Shown piece after piece: positions 52,601 through 61,598 of a stretch of 64,000 nt of DNA. Source of the DNA: Litorivivens sp041624475 (GTDB lineage Bacteria > Pseudomonadota > Gammaproteobacteria > Pseudomonadales > Spongiibacteraceae); NCBI RefSeq assembly GCF_041624475.1, contig NZ_JBFJUX010000005.1:147086-211085 (forward strand), written 5' to 3'. Positions within the stretch are counted from its first letter, which is position 1. Each line of letters begins with the position of its first letter. The notes under the pieces were generated by a model. It was given only the letters and a program-made list of their open reading frames with translations, was not told the origin of the DNA and searched no databases. The position numbers and the translations under genes are program-made.

Positions 52601-52683
52601 GCGCCGTTAATGGCAACCGGCACTGCAGCCAGAGCGATCAGACTCACGAGGTAGATTTGTATCAGGCTTCTTTTCTTTCGCAT
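49597..52683 (-). CDS. Membrane hybrid histidine kinase with Cache sensor
   Basis: A 1028-aa sensor. An N-terminal TM (YLVSLIALAAVPVAINGAV) and a second TM near residue 350 flank a periplasmic double-Cache-like domain with two related copies (FALQGNGRALLSP and FVTDYSGKQLVNP). A PAS domain follows (about 420-530), then HisKA (His about 570, SASHELRTPLNGVLGY), HATPase, and a C-terminal receiver with Asp about 859 (LLDYKMPRMDG). It likely senses a small external carboxylate or amino-acid-like ligand. It is divergent from the FixJ-like regulator gene. Confidence 0.9.
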   Translation of the reverse strand: MRKKRSLIQIYLVSLIALAAVPVAINGAVWIATEYEEFTAQSDNLRKTFVDSRTELLKREVAKALDYIDYRQSQLNRSLYQELRQEVAVALALMANMHKQFATTDSRQQMLARVRSSIEPLRFREQKGFFFALQGNGRALLSPLHPQSRERLRDSAMLRQFADQIKAATHTKNQGILEFRFSDQGSEQVHRNVSFVYYYKPLDLYIGASVYLRDEIERVKQEVIERLAAVPFDVDSSVLFVTDYSGKQLVNPYNPDMLGKLQPGMDNVVEVMQAEGQKEGRLVELEWQRPGGQQRSPAVSYVQLYPQWNWAVGAGFFLDEYYALMESERQALQERVINHTLFISSVALALMIIATLVARRLAGLNAQGFHRFQEFFAKASESSTRIDVKELPFAEFEELAHHANYMVQTRSETEYALKLSEHRFQLALQASQSHLWDLDIENDRIAIGEGFYRQLGYPNPPESISLKRFGMMCHPEDVDVLGRMVGSSESPDGNVSVEFRIRDDAGVYRWILSRGDIVDVSDSGEPQRALGIMSDITERKRMEEELVQARIAAEDANHAKSQFLSSASHELRTPLNGVLGYVQLLQRQKKLPQESQGYLDAIENCGQHLLTLINDVLDLAKVESGTVSISMHTANLRDILASVSDILRQRAQAKNLGYEHKVAGSVPDLIRTDEVKLRQILVNLLGNAVKFTEEGKVTLEVDFDEERKVLLFSVIDTGVGIPDDKIKGIFEPFRRVNEHDGKGTGLGLAICRRLCEAMGGELTVSSALGKGTTFAFDIPLEEQGLIQHDRRKGAGQHITDQMLAALSELRVVVADDNADNRIVLKGMLDSVVDAVHLATDGSEVMNILQQEKVDLILLDYKMPRMDGLDCVQEIRRNPDYENIVVIMVTASADLGALSKASDYGCNDYVSKPVQYEELIRVIAKHVAPDVSDQALQDGSVRGEAFAEVTENSGNGAAESGPAYDGPAFPEAEREALLELLALGDIAAMSEFCESRTSGEYASYAKYAQSLLQNFDFQGLKQLLQVADG

Positions 52684-52838
52684 CTGGCTCCCGTGCGACG
52701 ATGCTGACCGGCAACGGTCTATGCTACCGCTGGACCGGATTTGACGCCAGCATACAAAAAAACGCGCAATTGATTGCTTTACCTGCTATTTTTATGAACT
52801 ACAATGCCAAATATAAGAGTTATACAGCGGGGTATTCC

Positions 52839-53456
52839 ATGGACGCAGGCGAAGCAACTGTCTTCATTGTAGAAGATGATGAAGCAGTGCGTGATTCCCT
52901 AAAACTGATGCTGGAGTCGCTCGGCCACAAGGTAGCAGCCTTTGAACGCGCCGACGCCTTTCTCGAAGCCTATGATCCAGAATCTCCTGGCTGCATCGTA
53001 CTCGACATCCGAATGCCCGGCATGAACGGCATGGAGTTACAGCGCAAGCTGAACGCCATGACCTCCATTCTCCCGATCATTTTTGTCACCGGCCACGGCG
53101 ACGTACCCATGGCGGTAGAAGCGATGCAACAGGGGGCTGTGGACTTCGTGCAGAAGCCCTACCGGGAACAGGAACTGCTCGACAAGATCCAGAAAGCCAT
53201 CGCCCAAGACGCGGAAAATCGTCAGGAGCTGCGGGAAGTACAGGTGATTCGCAGTCGCTACGACGAACTGACCCCCCGCGAGAGCGAAGTGATGGCAATG
53301 ATGGTGGACGGCAAGGCCAACAAGGTTATCGCCATCGATCTGGACATCAGCCAGCGCACGGTTGAGATTCACCGGGCCCGTGTCATGGAGAAGATGAACG
53401 CGCGATCGCTGGCGCAGCTGGTACGCATGTCCATGGCGCTAAAGAACAACGCCTGA
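52839..53456 (+). CDS. FixJ/LuxR-type response regulator
   Basis: A 205-aa regulator with a receiver (Asp56 in VLDIRMPGMNG) and a C-terminal LuxR HTH (LTPRESEVMAMMVDGKANKV...RTVEIHRARVMEKM). ATG 52839 is chosen; the longer frame to 52701 has no family match. The divergent position next to two kinases makes it the likely output of that relay. Confidence 0.9.
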   Translation: MDAGEATVFIVEDDEAVRDSLKLMLESLGHKVAAFERADAFLEAYDPESPGCIVLDIRMPGMNGMELQRKLNAMTSILPIIFVTGHGDVPMAVEAMQQGAVDFVQKPYREQELLDKIQKAIAQDAENRQELREVQVIRSRYDELTPRESEVMAMMVDGKANKVIAIDLDISQRTVEIHRARVMEKMNARSLAQLVRMSMALKNNA

Positions 53457-53471
53457 TCCCGCGCCGCCCTG

Positions 53472-53789
53472 CTACTCAGCGCGGGTTATCGCCTCATCCA
53501 GCCGGCCGATAACGCTTACCAGCGCTGCGCTCGGATTTGACATCGCCTGTTCCAGCACCGGCTTGATCTCGCACTTGGCTGGCATGGTCGTTTCCGCCTC
53601 AACAATCGCACGTATCCGCGGAATAAACACGAACTGCAACCACTCCTCCAGCGCCAGGGTATCCACGCAGAAGGGCTGGCTGCTGGCCAAGGCTTCCGGC
53701 GCTGGCGGCTCGCTGGCCCACAAGCCGCTGTTGCGCATAACCGCCTCCAGATCGATCAGCAGAGAGCTGATTTCCGCGTAGCCGCTCAC
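53472..53789 (-). CDS. yqcC: YqcC family protein (DUF446)
   Basis: A 105-aa small helical protein. SSQPFCVDTLALEEWLQFVF and IPRIRAIVEA match the YqcC/DUF446 family of unknown function. GTG 53789 overlaps the dinG stop (GTGA), so translation is coupled to dinG. Confidence 0.85.
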   Translation of the reverse strand: MSGYAEISSLLIDLEAVMRNSGLWASEPPAPEALASSQPFCVDTLALEEWLQFVFIPRIRAIVEAETTMPAKCEIKPVLEQAMSNPSAALVSVIGRLDEAITRAE

Positions 53790-55912
53790 GATTCGAACAC
53801 TCGCCTGAAAGGCGGCAGCGAATCGAGCATTTTCTGTCCGTAACGGCGGGTCAACACACGCCTGTCCAGCAGAGTAATATGGCCGCTGTCGCTTTCCTTG
53901 CGCAGCAGGCGACCACTGGCCTGCACCAATTTCAGCGCCGCGTCAGGCACGGAAATTTCCATAAACGCATTGCCCTTGTTCTTTTCGATCCACTCCGCCA
54001 GCGCCTGTTCCACCGGATCGTCCGGCGGCGCAAAGGGCAGCTTGGCGATAATCACGTGGCGACAGTAATCTCCGGGCAAATCCACGCCTTCGGCAAAGCT
54101 CGCCAGCCCGAACAGGGTACTGTATTCCCCTTGATCGATACGCTCGCAGTGCTGTTTGATCATTTCGTGCTTGGAGTGCTCGCCCTGCTTGAGAATCTGG
54201 GCCTGAAGGTCCGCCTCCAGCCCGTCGTAGACCGCCAGCATCTGCCGCCAAGAGGCAAATAGCGCCAGTGTGCCCCGCTCTTGTCGCAACAGCTCGGGCA
54301 TCATGTCGATCAGGGCCTCGGTGTGCGCCAGCGCATCGCCCGCATCACAGGGCATGGCCGGCACTCGCAGTTCGGCCTTTTCCTGATGAATAAAGGGGCT
54401 GGGAACCACCGCGCATTCACTCAACTCCGTTAGCCCGGCACGCATTGAGAGGCGTTCAAACTCACCCAAGGCCGTCAGAGTTGCCGAGGTGAGTACGGCG
54501 CCATAGCAACGCTTCCAGAGGGTGCTGATCAGGGTGTTGGCCGCCAGGATGGGGCTACAGCACAAATCCATATCACCTGCTGCGCTGAGACCTTCAACCA
54601 ACTTCACCCAGCGCGCCAAGGGCGGGTTTTCCTCCTCACCGGCGCTCTGATAATTGCGCCACAGACCCATCTGTTGTTCGACCCGGCGCTGAATAGTGGC
54701 GACTGCAGCCAGCCACTGCTCCAGCAGCTCCCGGTCAATCTGCTTGCTGCGCTTGTCGAGAGCTTCTTCAAAGGCTTCCTGCACGTCGTCGGCCTCGGCC
54801 AGCACACCGCTGCAGACCTGCATCAGTTCACCGGCCTGACGGCGCAGCAGATCCGGCACAATGCCGTGTTCAAAGCGCAGCACATCGCCACCCCCGCGCG
54901 CCTCCAAGCCCTCATTCACAATCGAGCTGATCAGTGGCGAGGCTTCGCGCTGCAGTTCCAGCAAAGCCGACATCTGCCCGGCCAGACCATCGATCAAGGC
55001 GCGCTGTTCGCCTTGCGGCAATTGCTCAGCCATGCCGCGCACGGCCCGGAGCGTTTGCTCCAACCAGCGCTCGGTGGCAAAAAAACGGACCTGAAAACTG
55101 AAGTGATTGATCACCTTGTCCGGCAGGTGATGGGCCTCATCAAAAACGTAGATTACGTCTTCCGGCGGCGGCAGAATCGCCCCCCCGCCGAGGGCCAGAT
55201 CAGCCAGTACCAGATCGTGGTTGGCGACAATCACATCGACATCGAGCAGGTTCTCGCGGGCGCGGAAAAAGGCGCATTCGCGTATAAAGCTGCAGCGCCG
55301 TCCAGTGCACTGGGCCGGCTCGGTGGTTACCCGCTGCCAGGCCTCATCGTCGACTGCGTCCGGCCACTGGTCGCGATCGCCGTCCCAGGTATTGCGGGCC
55401 AGCGCATCCGCCATACTGTGAAACAGTTTGACCTGCTGGGCTTCGGGCTGAGCAGCCACTTCATCCGGGTAAAGCAGCTGGTTTTGCGAGCCACCCCCCG
55501 AGAGCTGCTGATCTAGCCGGGCGTGGCAAAGGTAACGCTGCCGCCCCTTGGCCAGGGCAAAGTCAAAATCCAGCCCGGAGTGTTCAATGAGGTCGGGAAT
55601 GTCGCGCAACAGAATCTGTTCCTGCAGGGCCACGGTTGCGGTGGACACCACCAGGGTTTTGCGCCGCGCCCGGGCAATGGGCAGGGCGGCAATCAGATAG
55701 GCCAGAGTTTTGCCGGTACCCGTACCTGCCTCTACCACCGCCAGCGGTTTGCCGCCCTTGCGCTGGCCGGCTTCATCAGTGGGAATCGCCGACAGGGTGC
55801 GGGCAATATGGGCGATCATCAGGCGCTGGCCGTAACGCGCCTTCAGGCCCTTCGAGGTCAGGAAGCCCGAATAGGCTGATTGGATTTCCTGTTTGAGGCT
55901 GTCGTCCACCAC
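53786..55912 (-). CDS. dinG: ATP-dependent DNA helicase DinG
   Basis: A 708-aa XPD-like superfamily 2 helicase, involved in resolving R-loops and repair. Walker A is VEAGTGTGKTLAYL, the DEAH box is VFDEAHHLPDK, and four cysteines for the 4Fe-4S cluster lie around CTGRRCSFIRECAFF plus an upstream Cys. Late motifs ASGRLLRKESD close the second RecA domain. The start is a GTG at 55912, right after the acyltransferase stop; the next codon is also GTG. Confidence 0.93.
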   Translation of the reverse strand: MVDDSLKQEIQSAYSGFLTSKGLKARYGQRLMIAHIARTLSAIPTDEAGQRKGGKPLAVVEAGTGTGKTLAYLIAALPIARARRKTLVVSTATVALQEQILLRDIPDLIEHSGLDFDFALAKGRQRYLCHARLDQQLSGGGSQNQLLYPDEVAAQPEAQQVKLFHSMADALARNTWDGDRDQWPDAVDDEAWQRVTTEPAQCTGRRCSFIRECAFFRARENLLDVDVIVANHDLVLADLALGGGAILPPPEDVIYVFDEAHHLPDKVINHFSFQVRFFATERWLEQTLRAVRGMAEQLPQGEQRALIDGLAGQMSALLELQREASPLISSIVNEGLEARGGGDVLRFEHGIVPDLLRRQAGELMQVCSGVLAEADDVQEAFEEALDKRSKQIDRELLEQWLAAVATIQRRVEQQMGLWRNYQSAGEEENPPLARWVKLVEGLSAAGDMDLCCSPILAANTLISTLWKRCYGAVLTSATLTALGEFERLSMRAGLTELSECAVVPSPFIHQEKAELRVPAMPCDAGDALAHTEALIDMMPELLRQERGTLALFASWRQMLAVYDGLEADLQAQILKQGEHSKHEMIKQHCERIDQGEYSTLFGLASFAEGVDLPGDYCRHVIIAKLPFAPPDDPVEQALAEWIEKNKGNAFMEISVPDAALKLVQASGRLLRKESDSGHITLLDRRVLTRRYGQKMLDSLPPFRRVFES

Positions 55913-55914
55913 CC

Positions 55915-57084
55915 TCAGCCTGTCTCCGCTGCCCGCAGGGACAGTTTCGCAATGACCGGATTGGCGTATATGGCCAGGGCCTTGGAGCGATGAGCTTCGG
56001 GAATGCCCGCCAGACGGGCCTGAAAGGCCGCCTTGGAGTCACTGTTCATCGGCCCCAGCTCGGTAAGCACGTCGTCCGGCAGCTGCTGCCAGTCATCGCG
56101 GCCGGTCTGCTGCTCATAGGCCCAGATATTACTGGGCTGCAGCCGGTATTCCTGCACGATCTGCCGGTCAATCGCTACGGCCACTTCATTAGGGGTGGTG
56201 AAATCCTGCTGCAGGGGCTCGCCAAAGTGGACGTGTACCCGTCCTTTCTGGCCGCGAATACCCATCGCAATGCTCTGCAGGTCTTCGAACTCGGCCTTCT
56301 CATAGGCGCCATCCTGCTCGCGCAGGGCCAGCTCGCGGGCCTTGGCGGCATCGCAGGGGTCCCATTCGTAGGAAATGGCTACCGGCACAATGCCGAGGGT
56401 TTTGATGAAGTCGCCGAAGGCTTCTTCGGACTTTTTCTGGCTCATGCACAGCATTTTGATAATGGCGGGCTCGGTCACATCAATACCATCCTTGGCGCGC
56501 CCTTCTCGCTGCGCCAGCCAGATGGTGGCCTGCTCTTCGGTGAGCGAATGGCGAATATAGCTGGACAGGGTCTTGTAAGCCGCCAGCATCTGGCGGGGGC
56601 CCTTGGCGGAGCGCCTGACGATAAAGCTTTTGTTGAGACGCATCAGATCCGCGGCAAAGGGCTTGCTGAGGAGGTTATCGCCAATGGCGATGCGCACGGT
56701 GTCACCCCCATTGTGATAGAGCGCATAGTTGACGAAGGCCGGGTCGAGGGCGATATCCCGGTGGTTGCTGATCAGCAACCAGGGCCGCTCCAGCGAGAGG
56801 TTTTCCAGACCGGAAACCGTAAACCGGGTGGTCGTAGTCTCTATCATTTCGTCCATGTAGAGCTTTACGATCTGCTGAAACTGGCGCACGGTCGCCACGC
56901 CTTTCAACTGACGTTTCAGAACATGGCGGACCAGTGGCCGCACCAGCTTCGGGAACCAGCGCTGCAGGCGCGGCGCCCGCAGGCCCGCCATGGTATCCAG
57001 CAGTTCCCGGTCATTGAGCAACTTACCCAGCACGGGGGCGACTTCATCGTCGCGGTAGGGCCTGATATCGGCAAAATTATCCAT
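55915..57084 (-). CDS. PlsB/PlsC-like 1-acylglycerol-phosphate acyltransferase
   Basis: A 389-aa acyltransferase. The HX4D block is changed to NHRDIALDP (His then Asp after five residues, with another Asp two residues after His). REGRAKDG replaces EGTRS. FIVRRSAKGPRQM and PVAISYEWDPCD are further family blocks. Such proteins are found in many gammaproteobacteria. It may act on glycerophosphate or another polyol. It is co-directional with dinG, 2 bp apart. Confidence 0.78.
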   Translation of the reverse strand: MDNFADIRPYRDDEVAPVLGKLLNDRELLDTMAGLRAPRLQRWFPKLVRPLVRHVLKRQLKGVATVRQFQQIVKLYMDEMIETTTTRFTVSGLENLSLERPWLLISNHRDIALDPAFVNYALYHNGGDTVRIAIGDNLLSKPFAADLMRLNKSFIVRRSAKGPRQMLAAYKTLSSYIRHSLTEEQATIWLAQREGRAKDGIDVTEPAIIKMLCMSQKKSEEAFGDFIKTLGIVPVAISYEWDPCDAAKARELALREQDGAYEKAEFEDLQSIAMGIRGQKGRVHVHFGEPLQQDFTTPNEVAVAIDRQIVQEYRLQPSNIWAYEQQTGRDDWQQLPDDVLTELGPMNSDSKAAFQARLAGIPEAHRSKALAIYANPVIAKLSLRAAETG

Positions 57085-57281
57085 ACTTCTCTTGTCTTAT
57101 CCCCAGTGGCAAGGGGCTTACCCAGCCCCCGCCATCAAATCAGGCGGCTATTCTACAGCATTCCCGAAAGCCCGTGCCTGCGCGCATTTTTGCCATGCAA
57201 AAGTGGCCGCTGTGCACATCGCAACCGCGTCTCGGCGGGCGTATTCTAGAAGCATCGGTTATTTTCTTTCAGGAGCCAATC

Positions 57282-58481
57282 ATGAGTGATGAGCTGGGCT
57301 ACAAACCCTTTGATTGCGACAATCATTACTACGAGGCCGAAGACGCCTTCACCCGCCACGTACCCAAGAACATGCGTGCTCGCTGCGTGCAGTGGGCAGA
57401 GATTGAAGGACGCAAGCGCCATATCGTCGGCGGCAAGGTTTCCTATGCGGTCACCAACCCGACCTGGGATCCCATCGCCAAACCGGGCTCCATCTCAGAT
57501 TTCCTGCGCGGCAACCCCAATAAACTCAAGCCCGAAGAACTGCTGAGCGACCCGGAACCCCTGCCCGACTGCTATATCAACCGCGATGCACGAATCAAAA
57601 CCCTGGATGAACAGGGTCTGGACGCCATGTGGCTGTTCCCGACGCTGGGCGTGCTCTACGAAGAGCTGCTCAAGCACGACATCGAAGCCGTTCGCACCCA
57701 GTTTCGTGCCTTTAACCGCTGGCTCGACGAAGACTGGGGCTGCAACTACCAGAACCGTATTTTTGGCTCACCCTATATCACCCTGGCCGACGTGAACTTT
57801 GCCTGCGAAGAACTGGAATGGGCGATCAAGCAAGGCGCGCGAACCGTTTGCATGCGCCCGTCTGCAGTCTGGACTGCTGACGGCCCCCTGTCGCCCTCGC
57901 ACCCCAAATTTGACCCCTTCTGGGCGCGGGTGAACGAAGCGGGTATCACCGTCGTTATTCACGCCTCGGATTCCGGCTACACCACCCACGGCTATGTGGA
58001 TGACGGTTTCAGCACGGGCGGCTCGAACGCCTTCAGCTCGTGGGCACCGAACATAAAGCATTTCAATATAGAGCGGGCCGCCTACGATTTTCTGGTTACC
58101 CTGTGCTATGAAAAGCTGTTCGAACGCTTCCCCAACCTGCGCATCGCCTCCATTGAAAACGGCGCTGAATTCCTGCCTGACCTGGTGCGCAAACTGAAGC
58201 AGTCGCGCGACCGCATGGCCACGATGGGCTACTACAAGGAAGACCCGGTGGAGCTGTTCAAGCGCCACGTATGGATCAACCCCTTCTGGGAAGACGATGT
58301 TTACGAAGTGGAAGAAATCATGGGCGCCGACCGTGTGATTTTTGGCTCTGACTGGCCGCATATTGAAGGTATGCCGACACCACTGGACTACGTACCCGAA
58401 CTGTCGAAGTTTGATGATGCGAAAAAGAAACTCATTCTGCGCGACAACGTTGTCGCTTTGAACGAATTGAATCCCGCCTAA
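57282..58481 (+). CDS. Amidohydrolase 2 family protein (decarboxylase-like TIM barrel)
   Basis: A 399-aa metal-dependent amidohydrolase of the ACMSD-like group. FDCDNHYYEAEDAF near the N terminus keeps one metal His. VIHASDSGYTTH, ASIENGAEFLPDLV and IFGSDWPHIEG give the others and the catalytic Asp. Members of this branch in marine bacteria are often annotated without substrate. ATG 57282 has AGGAG upstream; the longer frame to 57174 is not supported. It is followed after 116 bp by a TonB receptor. Confidence 0.85.
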   Translation: MSDELGYKPFDCDNHYYEAEDAFTRHVPKNMRARCVQWAEIEGRKRHIVGGKVSYAVTNPTWDPIAKPGSISDFLRGNPNKLKPEELLSDPEPLPDCYINRDARIKTLDEQGLDAMWLFPTLGVLYEELLKHDIEAVRTQFRAFNRWLDEDWGCNYQNRIFGSPYITLADVNFACEELEWAIKQGARTVCMRPSAVWTADGPLSPSHPKFDPFWARVNEAGITVVIHASDSGYTTHGYVDDGFSTGGSNAFSSWAPNIKHFNIERAAYDFLVTLCYEKLFERFPNLRIASIENGAEFLPDLVRKLKQSRDRMATMGYYKEDPVELFKRHVWINPFWEDDVYEVEEIMGADRVIFGSDWPHIEGMPTPLDYVPELSKFDDAKKKLILRDNVVALNELNPA

Positions 58482-58597
58482 ACCCTTCCCGGCTCCCATC
58501 CAGGGAGCCACCCCTCGGTAATCCCTTATACCGGCGTGTGTAATAGCGACTACATTTTAACTACTGTGCACCCATTTTAAGCGCCGAGGATTCAAGT

Positions 58598-61096
58598 ATG
58601 AAACAGCCCACACGGCTCGGATTTGGCGGGATAGCCATTGCCAGTCTGCTGCACCCGCTTTGCGTTAACGCTGACCGGATACTCGAAGAGGTTATTGTTA
58701 CTGCGACCAAACGGGAGCAGGCCATCAACTCCATTCCGGTGGCAGTGTCCGCCTATACCAGCTCGCAGATGGAGCAATCCGGCATTCGTGATGTCAGTGA
58801 GCTGACGGCGATCTCTCCGTTTATCAGCTACGGCAGTACCGAGAGTTCCGCCAGCGGCAATCTCAGCATTCGCGGGATCGGTACGCTGGGGACAGACCCA
58901 GGCCTGGAATCCTCAGTCGGGGTCTTTATCGACGGGGTCTACCGGAACCGCTCCGGTGTGGCCATTGACGAATTGGGCGAGGTCGAGCGGGTTGAAGTAC
59001 TCCGCGGACCACAGGGCTCTCTGTTCGGCCGCAACACTTCCGCCGGCCTGATTCATGTCATTACCAAAAAGCCCAATATGGAAGAACTCGAAGGCTATGC
59101 CGAGCTGACGGCAGGCAATTATGATCTGCTGCAATTCGGTGGTGCCGTATCTGCGCCGCTGATCGATAATACGCTGGCAGGTCGCATCGAGCTGGTGGCG
59201 ACTCAGAGAGATGGCTTTCTGGAAGATATCAACAGCAGCGACACCTACAATGACCGGGATCGCTACATGATGCGCGGTCAACTGCTCTGGCATGCCAGCG
59301 ATTCCGTTACCGCCCGGTTTATTCTCGATTACAGTGATCGCAAGGAATTGTGCTGCGGCTCACCGAGCTCACAGAAAGGCAACCCCCTCGAAGACGTAAC
59401 CAACTTTCCGAATAGTCGCGGAGACGCCGGGTTAGACGCAGATGATGACCCCTACGATCTCAAGATCGCGACCACGTCCGGGCGCCAACAGACAGAGGAA
59501 ACTGAACAGGCTGGACTCTCGGCGGAAGTCACCTGGGATCTGGAAAACTCCCAGCTGACCTCCATTACAGCCTTTAGAGAGTGGGAGGTTGTTCTTGAAG
59601 GCGACACCGATTTCAGCGGCGCTGACTTGTTATTTTACGAGGAAGGTAGCCCACGGGCGCAAAAATTTGAGACCTTTACCCAAGAGTTGCGCTGGCAGGG
59701 CGCCTGGGACGGCGGCAGCTGGCTGGTCGGCGTATTCTTTGCCGATGAAGTGCTGAGCGGTGAATTCGCCCCGCGCTACGGTGCCGACATGAACAGCTAC
59801 GCGCAGCGCTATGTTAATGGCGCCATTCCCAGTGTACCCAATGCCTATCAGACGGCCACCACTTATCCCGCGGGCCCAGTGCCCAGTGGCAGCGGCGCGC
59901 AGGCACAATTTATCGGCGGTGAAGGAATCGGCGATGAGAGCGAACAGAACAGTGAAAGCATCGCGATCTTTACCCAGGAAGATTTCGATCTGACTGAAAA
60001 CCTTGTACTGACCGTAGGCGCACGCTATACCCGCGAAGAAAAAGATATCACGATCAATAGCGTGAATGGTTTTAGCCCCATCGGCACCGGCCCCGGCGGT
60101 GGTGGCGGCAATCCCTGTCAGGCGGCAGCAGCGAACGCCGCAACCGCAGCGGCGACCAATCAGCCCGCACCCACTCAGGCTTTCTACAACGGAGCCCGGG
60201 ATATTGTGTGCGGCATTGCCGCCATCACCGGACCGCTGATCTCGGAAGGCCGCTATGAATCGGATCGGAAGGACACTGAACTGACCGGCACCGTCAAGCT
60301 CGCCTACACCGCAGAGGACGGCACCCTCTACTTCGCCAATGTGGCCCGCGGCTTTAAAGGCGGCGGTTTCAATCAGACCCGCTTGAGTCTGTTGCCGCTC
60401 AACAGCTCAGGGGACTCCTTGGGTTTTGATGCAGAAAAAGCCGACACCTTTGAGCTGGGAATGAAAACCTACCTGCTTGATCGAACCCTGTCGCTCAACA
60501 CAACCCTGTTTTATTCGCGTTTTGAGGACTATCAGCTAGGGCAGTTCGACGGCATTACACTGAAAACCTTCAGCATCGATGAAATTGATTCCGAAGGCGT
60601 GGAAATTGAAAGCCTCTGGCGCGCAACCGAGGGCCTGACGGTGACCGGCGCCGTGGTCTATACCAATAACCGCTATCCGGATGACTCCAACATCGACCAG
60701 GTAGCACCCACCACCGACGGCAATCTCCGCGCCGGTGCCCAGCTCAGCAAGGAATGGGCTGCGACCGCAGGGGTCACCTATTCCGCGCCACTGACTGACA
60801 AGCTTGCGTTTATCGCCCATCTTGATGCCCGCTATACTGGGGATTATCACTCAAACTCATCACTCGATAATGACTTTAAAGAGGGAGCCTATACGGTAGT
60901 TAACGGCAGGCTGAGCGTAGGGGATATGGGCCGAAACTGGGTTGTCGAGGCCTGGGCCAGAAACCTGACCGACACCGAGTATGCACCGATCCAGTTTGAC
61001 CCGCCGCCGATTCAGGGGCGCGGTGGCAATGGCCGCATTGGCGACTTTATAGGCGAGCCTCGTACCTTTGGCCTGACCGCAAGACGCAATTTCTAG
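58598..61096 (+). CDS. TonB-dependent receptor
   Basis: An 832-aa outer-membrane receptor. The signal peptide ends near LCVNA; ILEEVIVTATKREQ is the TonB-box region, and VEVLRGPQGSLFGRNTSAG lies in the plug. A Gly-rich insertion (TGPGGGGGNPCQ) and an Ala-rich loop occur near residue 505. The barrel ends in LTARRNF. It is probably linked to the amidohydrolase before it in uptake of an organic compound. Confidence 0.9.
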   Translation: MKQPTRLGFGGIAIASLLHPLCVNADRILEEVIVTATKREQAINSIPVAVSAYTSSQMEQSGIRDVSELTAISPFISYGSTESSASGNLSIRGIGTLGTDPGLESSVGVFIDGVYRNRSGVAIDELGEVERVEVLRGPQGSLFGRNTSAGLIHVITKKPNMEELEGYAELTAGNYDLLQFGGAVSAPLIDNTLAGRIELVATQRDGFLEDINSSDTYNDRDRYMMRGQLLWHASDSVTARFILDYSDRKELCCGSPSSQKGNPLEDVTNFPNSRGDAGLDADDDPYDLKIATTSGRQQTEETEQAGLSAEVTWDLENSQLTSITAFREWEVVLEGDTDFSGADLLFYEEGSPRAQKFETFTQELRWQGAWDGGSWLVGVFFADEVLSGEFAPRYGADMNSYAQRYVNGAIPSVPNAYQTATTYPAGPVPSGSGAQAQFIGGEGIGDESEQNSESIAIFTQEDFDLTENLVLTVGARYTREEKDITINSVNGFSPIGTGPGGGGGNPCQAAAANAATAAATNQPAPTQAFYNGARDIVCGIAAITGPLISEGRYESDRKDTELTGTVKLAYTAEDGTLYFANVARGFKGGGFNQTRLSLLPLNSSGDSLGFDAEKADTFELGMKTYLLDRTLSLNTTLFYSRFEDYQLGQFDGITLKTFSIDEIDSEGVEIESLWRATEGLTVTGAVVYTNNRYPDDSNIDQVAPTTDGNLRAGAQLSKEWAATAGVTYSAPLTDKLAFIAHLDARYTGDYHSNSSLDNDFKEGAYTVVNGRLSVGDMGRNWVVEAWARNLTDTEYAPIQFDPPPIQGRGGNGRIGDFIGEPRTFGLTARRNF

Positions 61097-61111
61097 CTGT
61101 CGGCAGCACAA

Positions 61112-61145
61112 CCAAAAAAGGCGCTCAAATGAGCGCCTTTTTGGT
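61112..61145. terminator. Bidirectional intrinsic terminator
   Basis: A strong hairpin, AAAAAAGGCGCTC / GAGCGCCTTTTT, lies between the TonB receptor and the convergent cold-shock gene, with A- and T-runs on both sides, so it can stop both transcripts. Confidence 0.9.
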
Positions 61146-61158
61146 TTTAAGCTGAGGC

Positions 61159-61365
61159 TTAAATCACCATTACATTGGCTGCTTGCGGGCCCTTGTCGCC
61201 CTGAACAACTTCAAACTCTACACGTTGGCCTTCTGCCAGCGTTTTGAAACCCGAACCTTGTATAGCACTGAAGTGAACGAATACGTCCTTGCCGCCATCC
61301 TGTTCCAAAAAGCCGAAGCCTTTAGTTTCGTTAAACCATTTTACCTGGCCAGTAGTTTTTGACAT
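61159..61365 (-). CDS. Cold-shock protein (CspA family)
   Basis: A 68-aa nucleic-acid-binding protein. RNP-1 (KGFGFLEQDGG) and RNP-2 (DVFVHFSAI) are intact. It acts as an RNA chaperone. It starts at ATG 61365 with GAGGAGA upstream. The gap of 233 bp to 61598 leaves room for a long leader, as common for csp genes; no cold box was identified with confidence. Confidence 0.95.
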   Translation of the reverse strand: MSKTTGQVKWFNETKGFGFLEQDGGKDVFVHFSAIQGSGFKTLAEGQRVEFEVVQGDKGPQAANVMVI

Positions 61366-61580
61366 TGCACTTTCTCCTCGGCTTGTTCACCGAAATATTA
61401 CTGAACAACTGCACATTGCAGCTTGGGGTGTTGACGGTAAGGCGCAGAATTAACTTGGAAAAACAAGATGAAGATCTAGTGCTTTGCTCACGTCTGTCAG
61501 CTGGCACTAACAGGCAGGTCGTTCTAAATTGCTTTACAAGGTTCTACTGAGTCTTAGTCAGCAAAATCGATTATACGATA

Positions 61581-61594
61581 ACGCCTTTAGGCGT
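61581..61594 (-). terminator. Small hairpin after the Crp/Fnr gene
   Basis: ACGCCTTTAGGCGT forms a 6-bp stem 5 bp past the regulator stop. No clear T-run follows, so it is weak. Confidence 0.3.
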
Positions 61595-61598
61595 AAAG

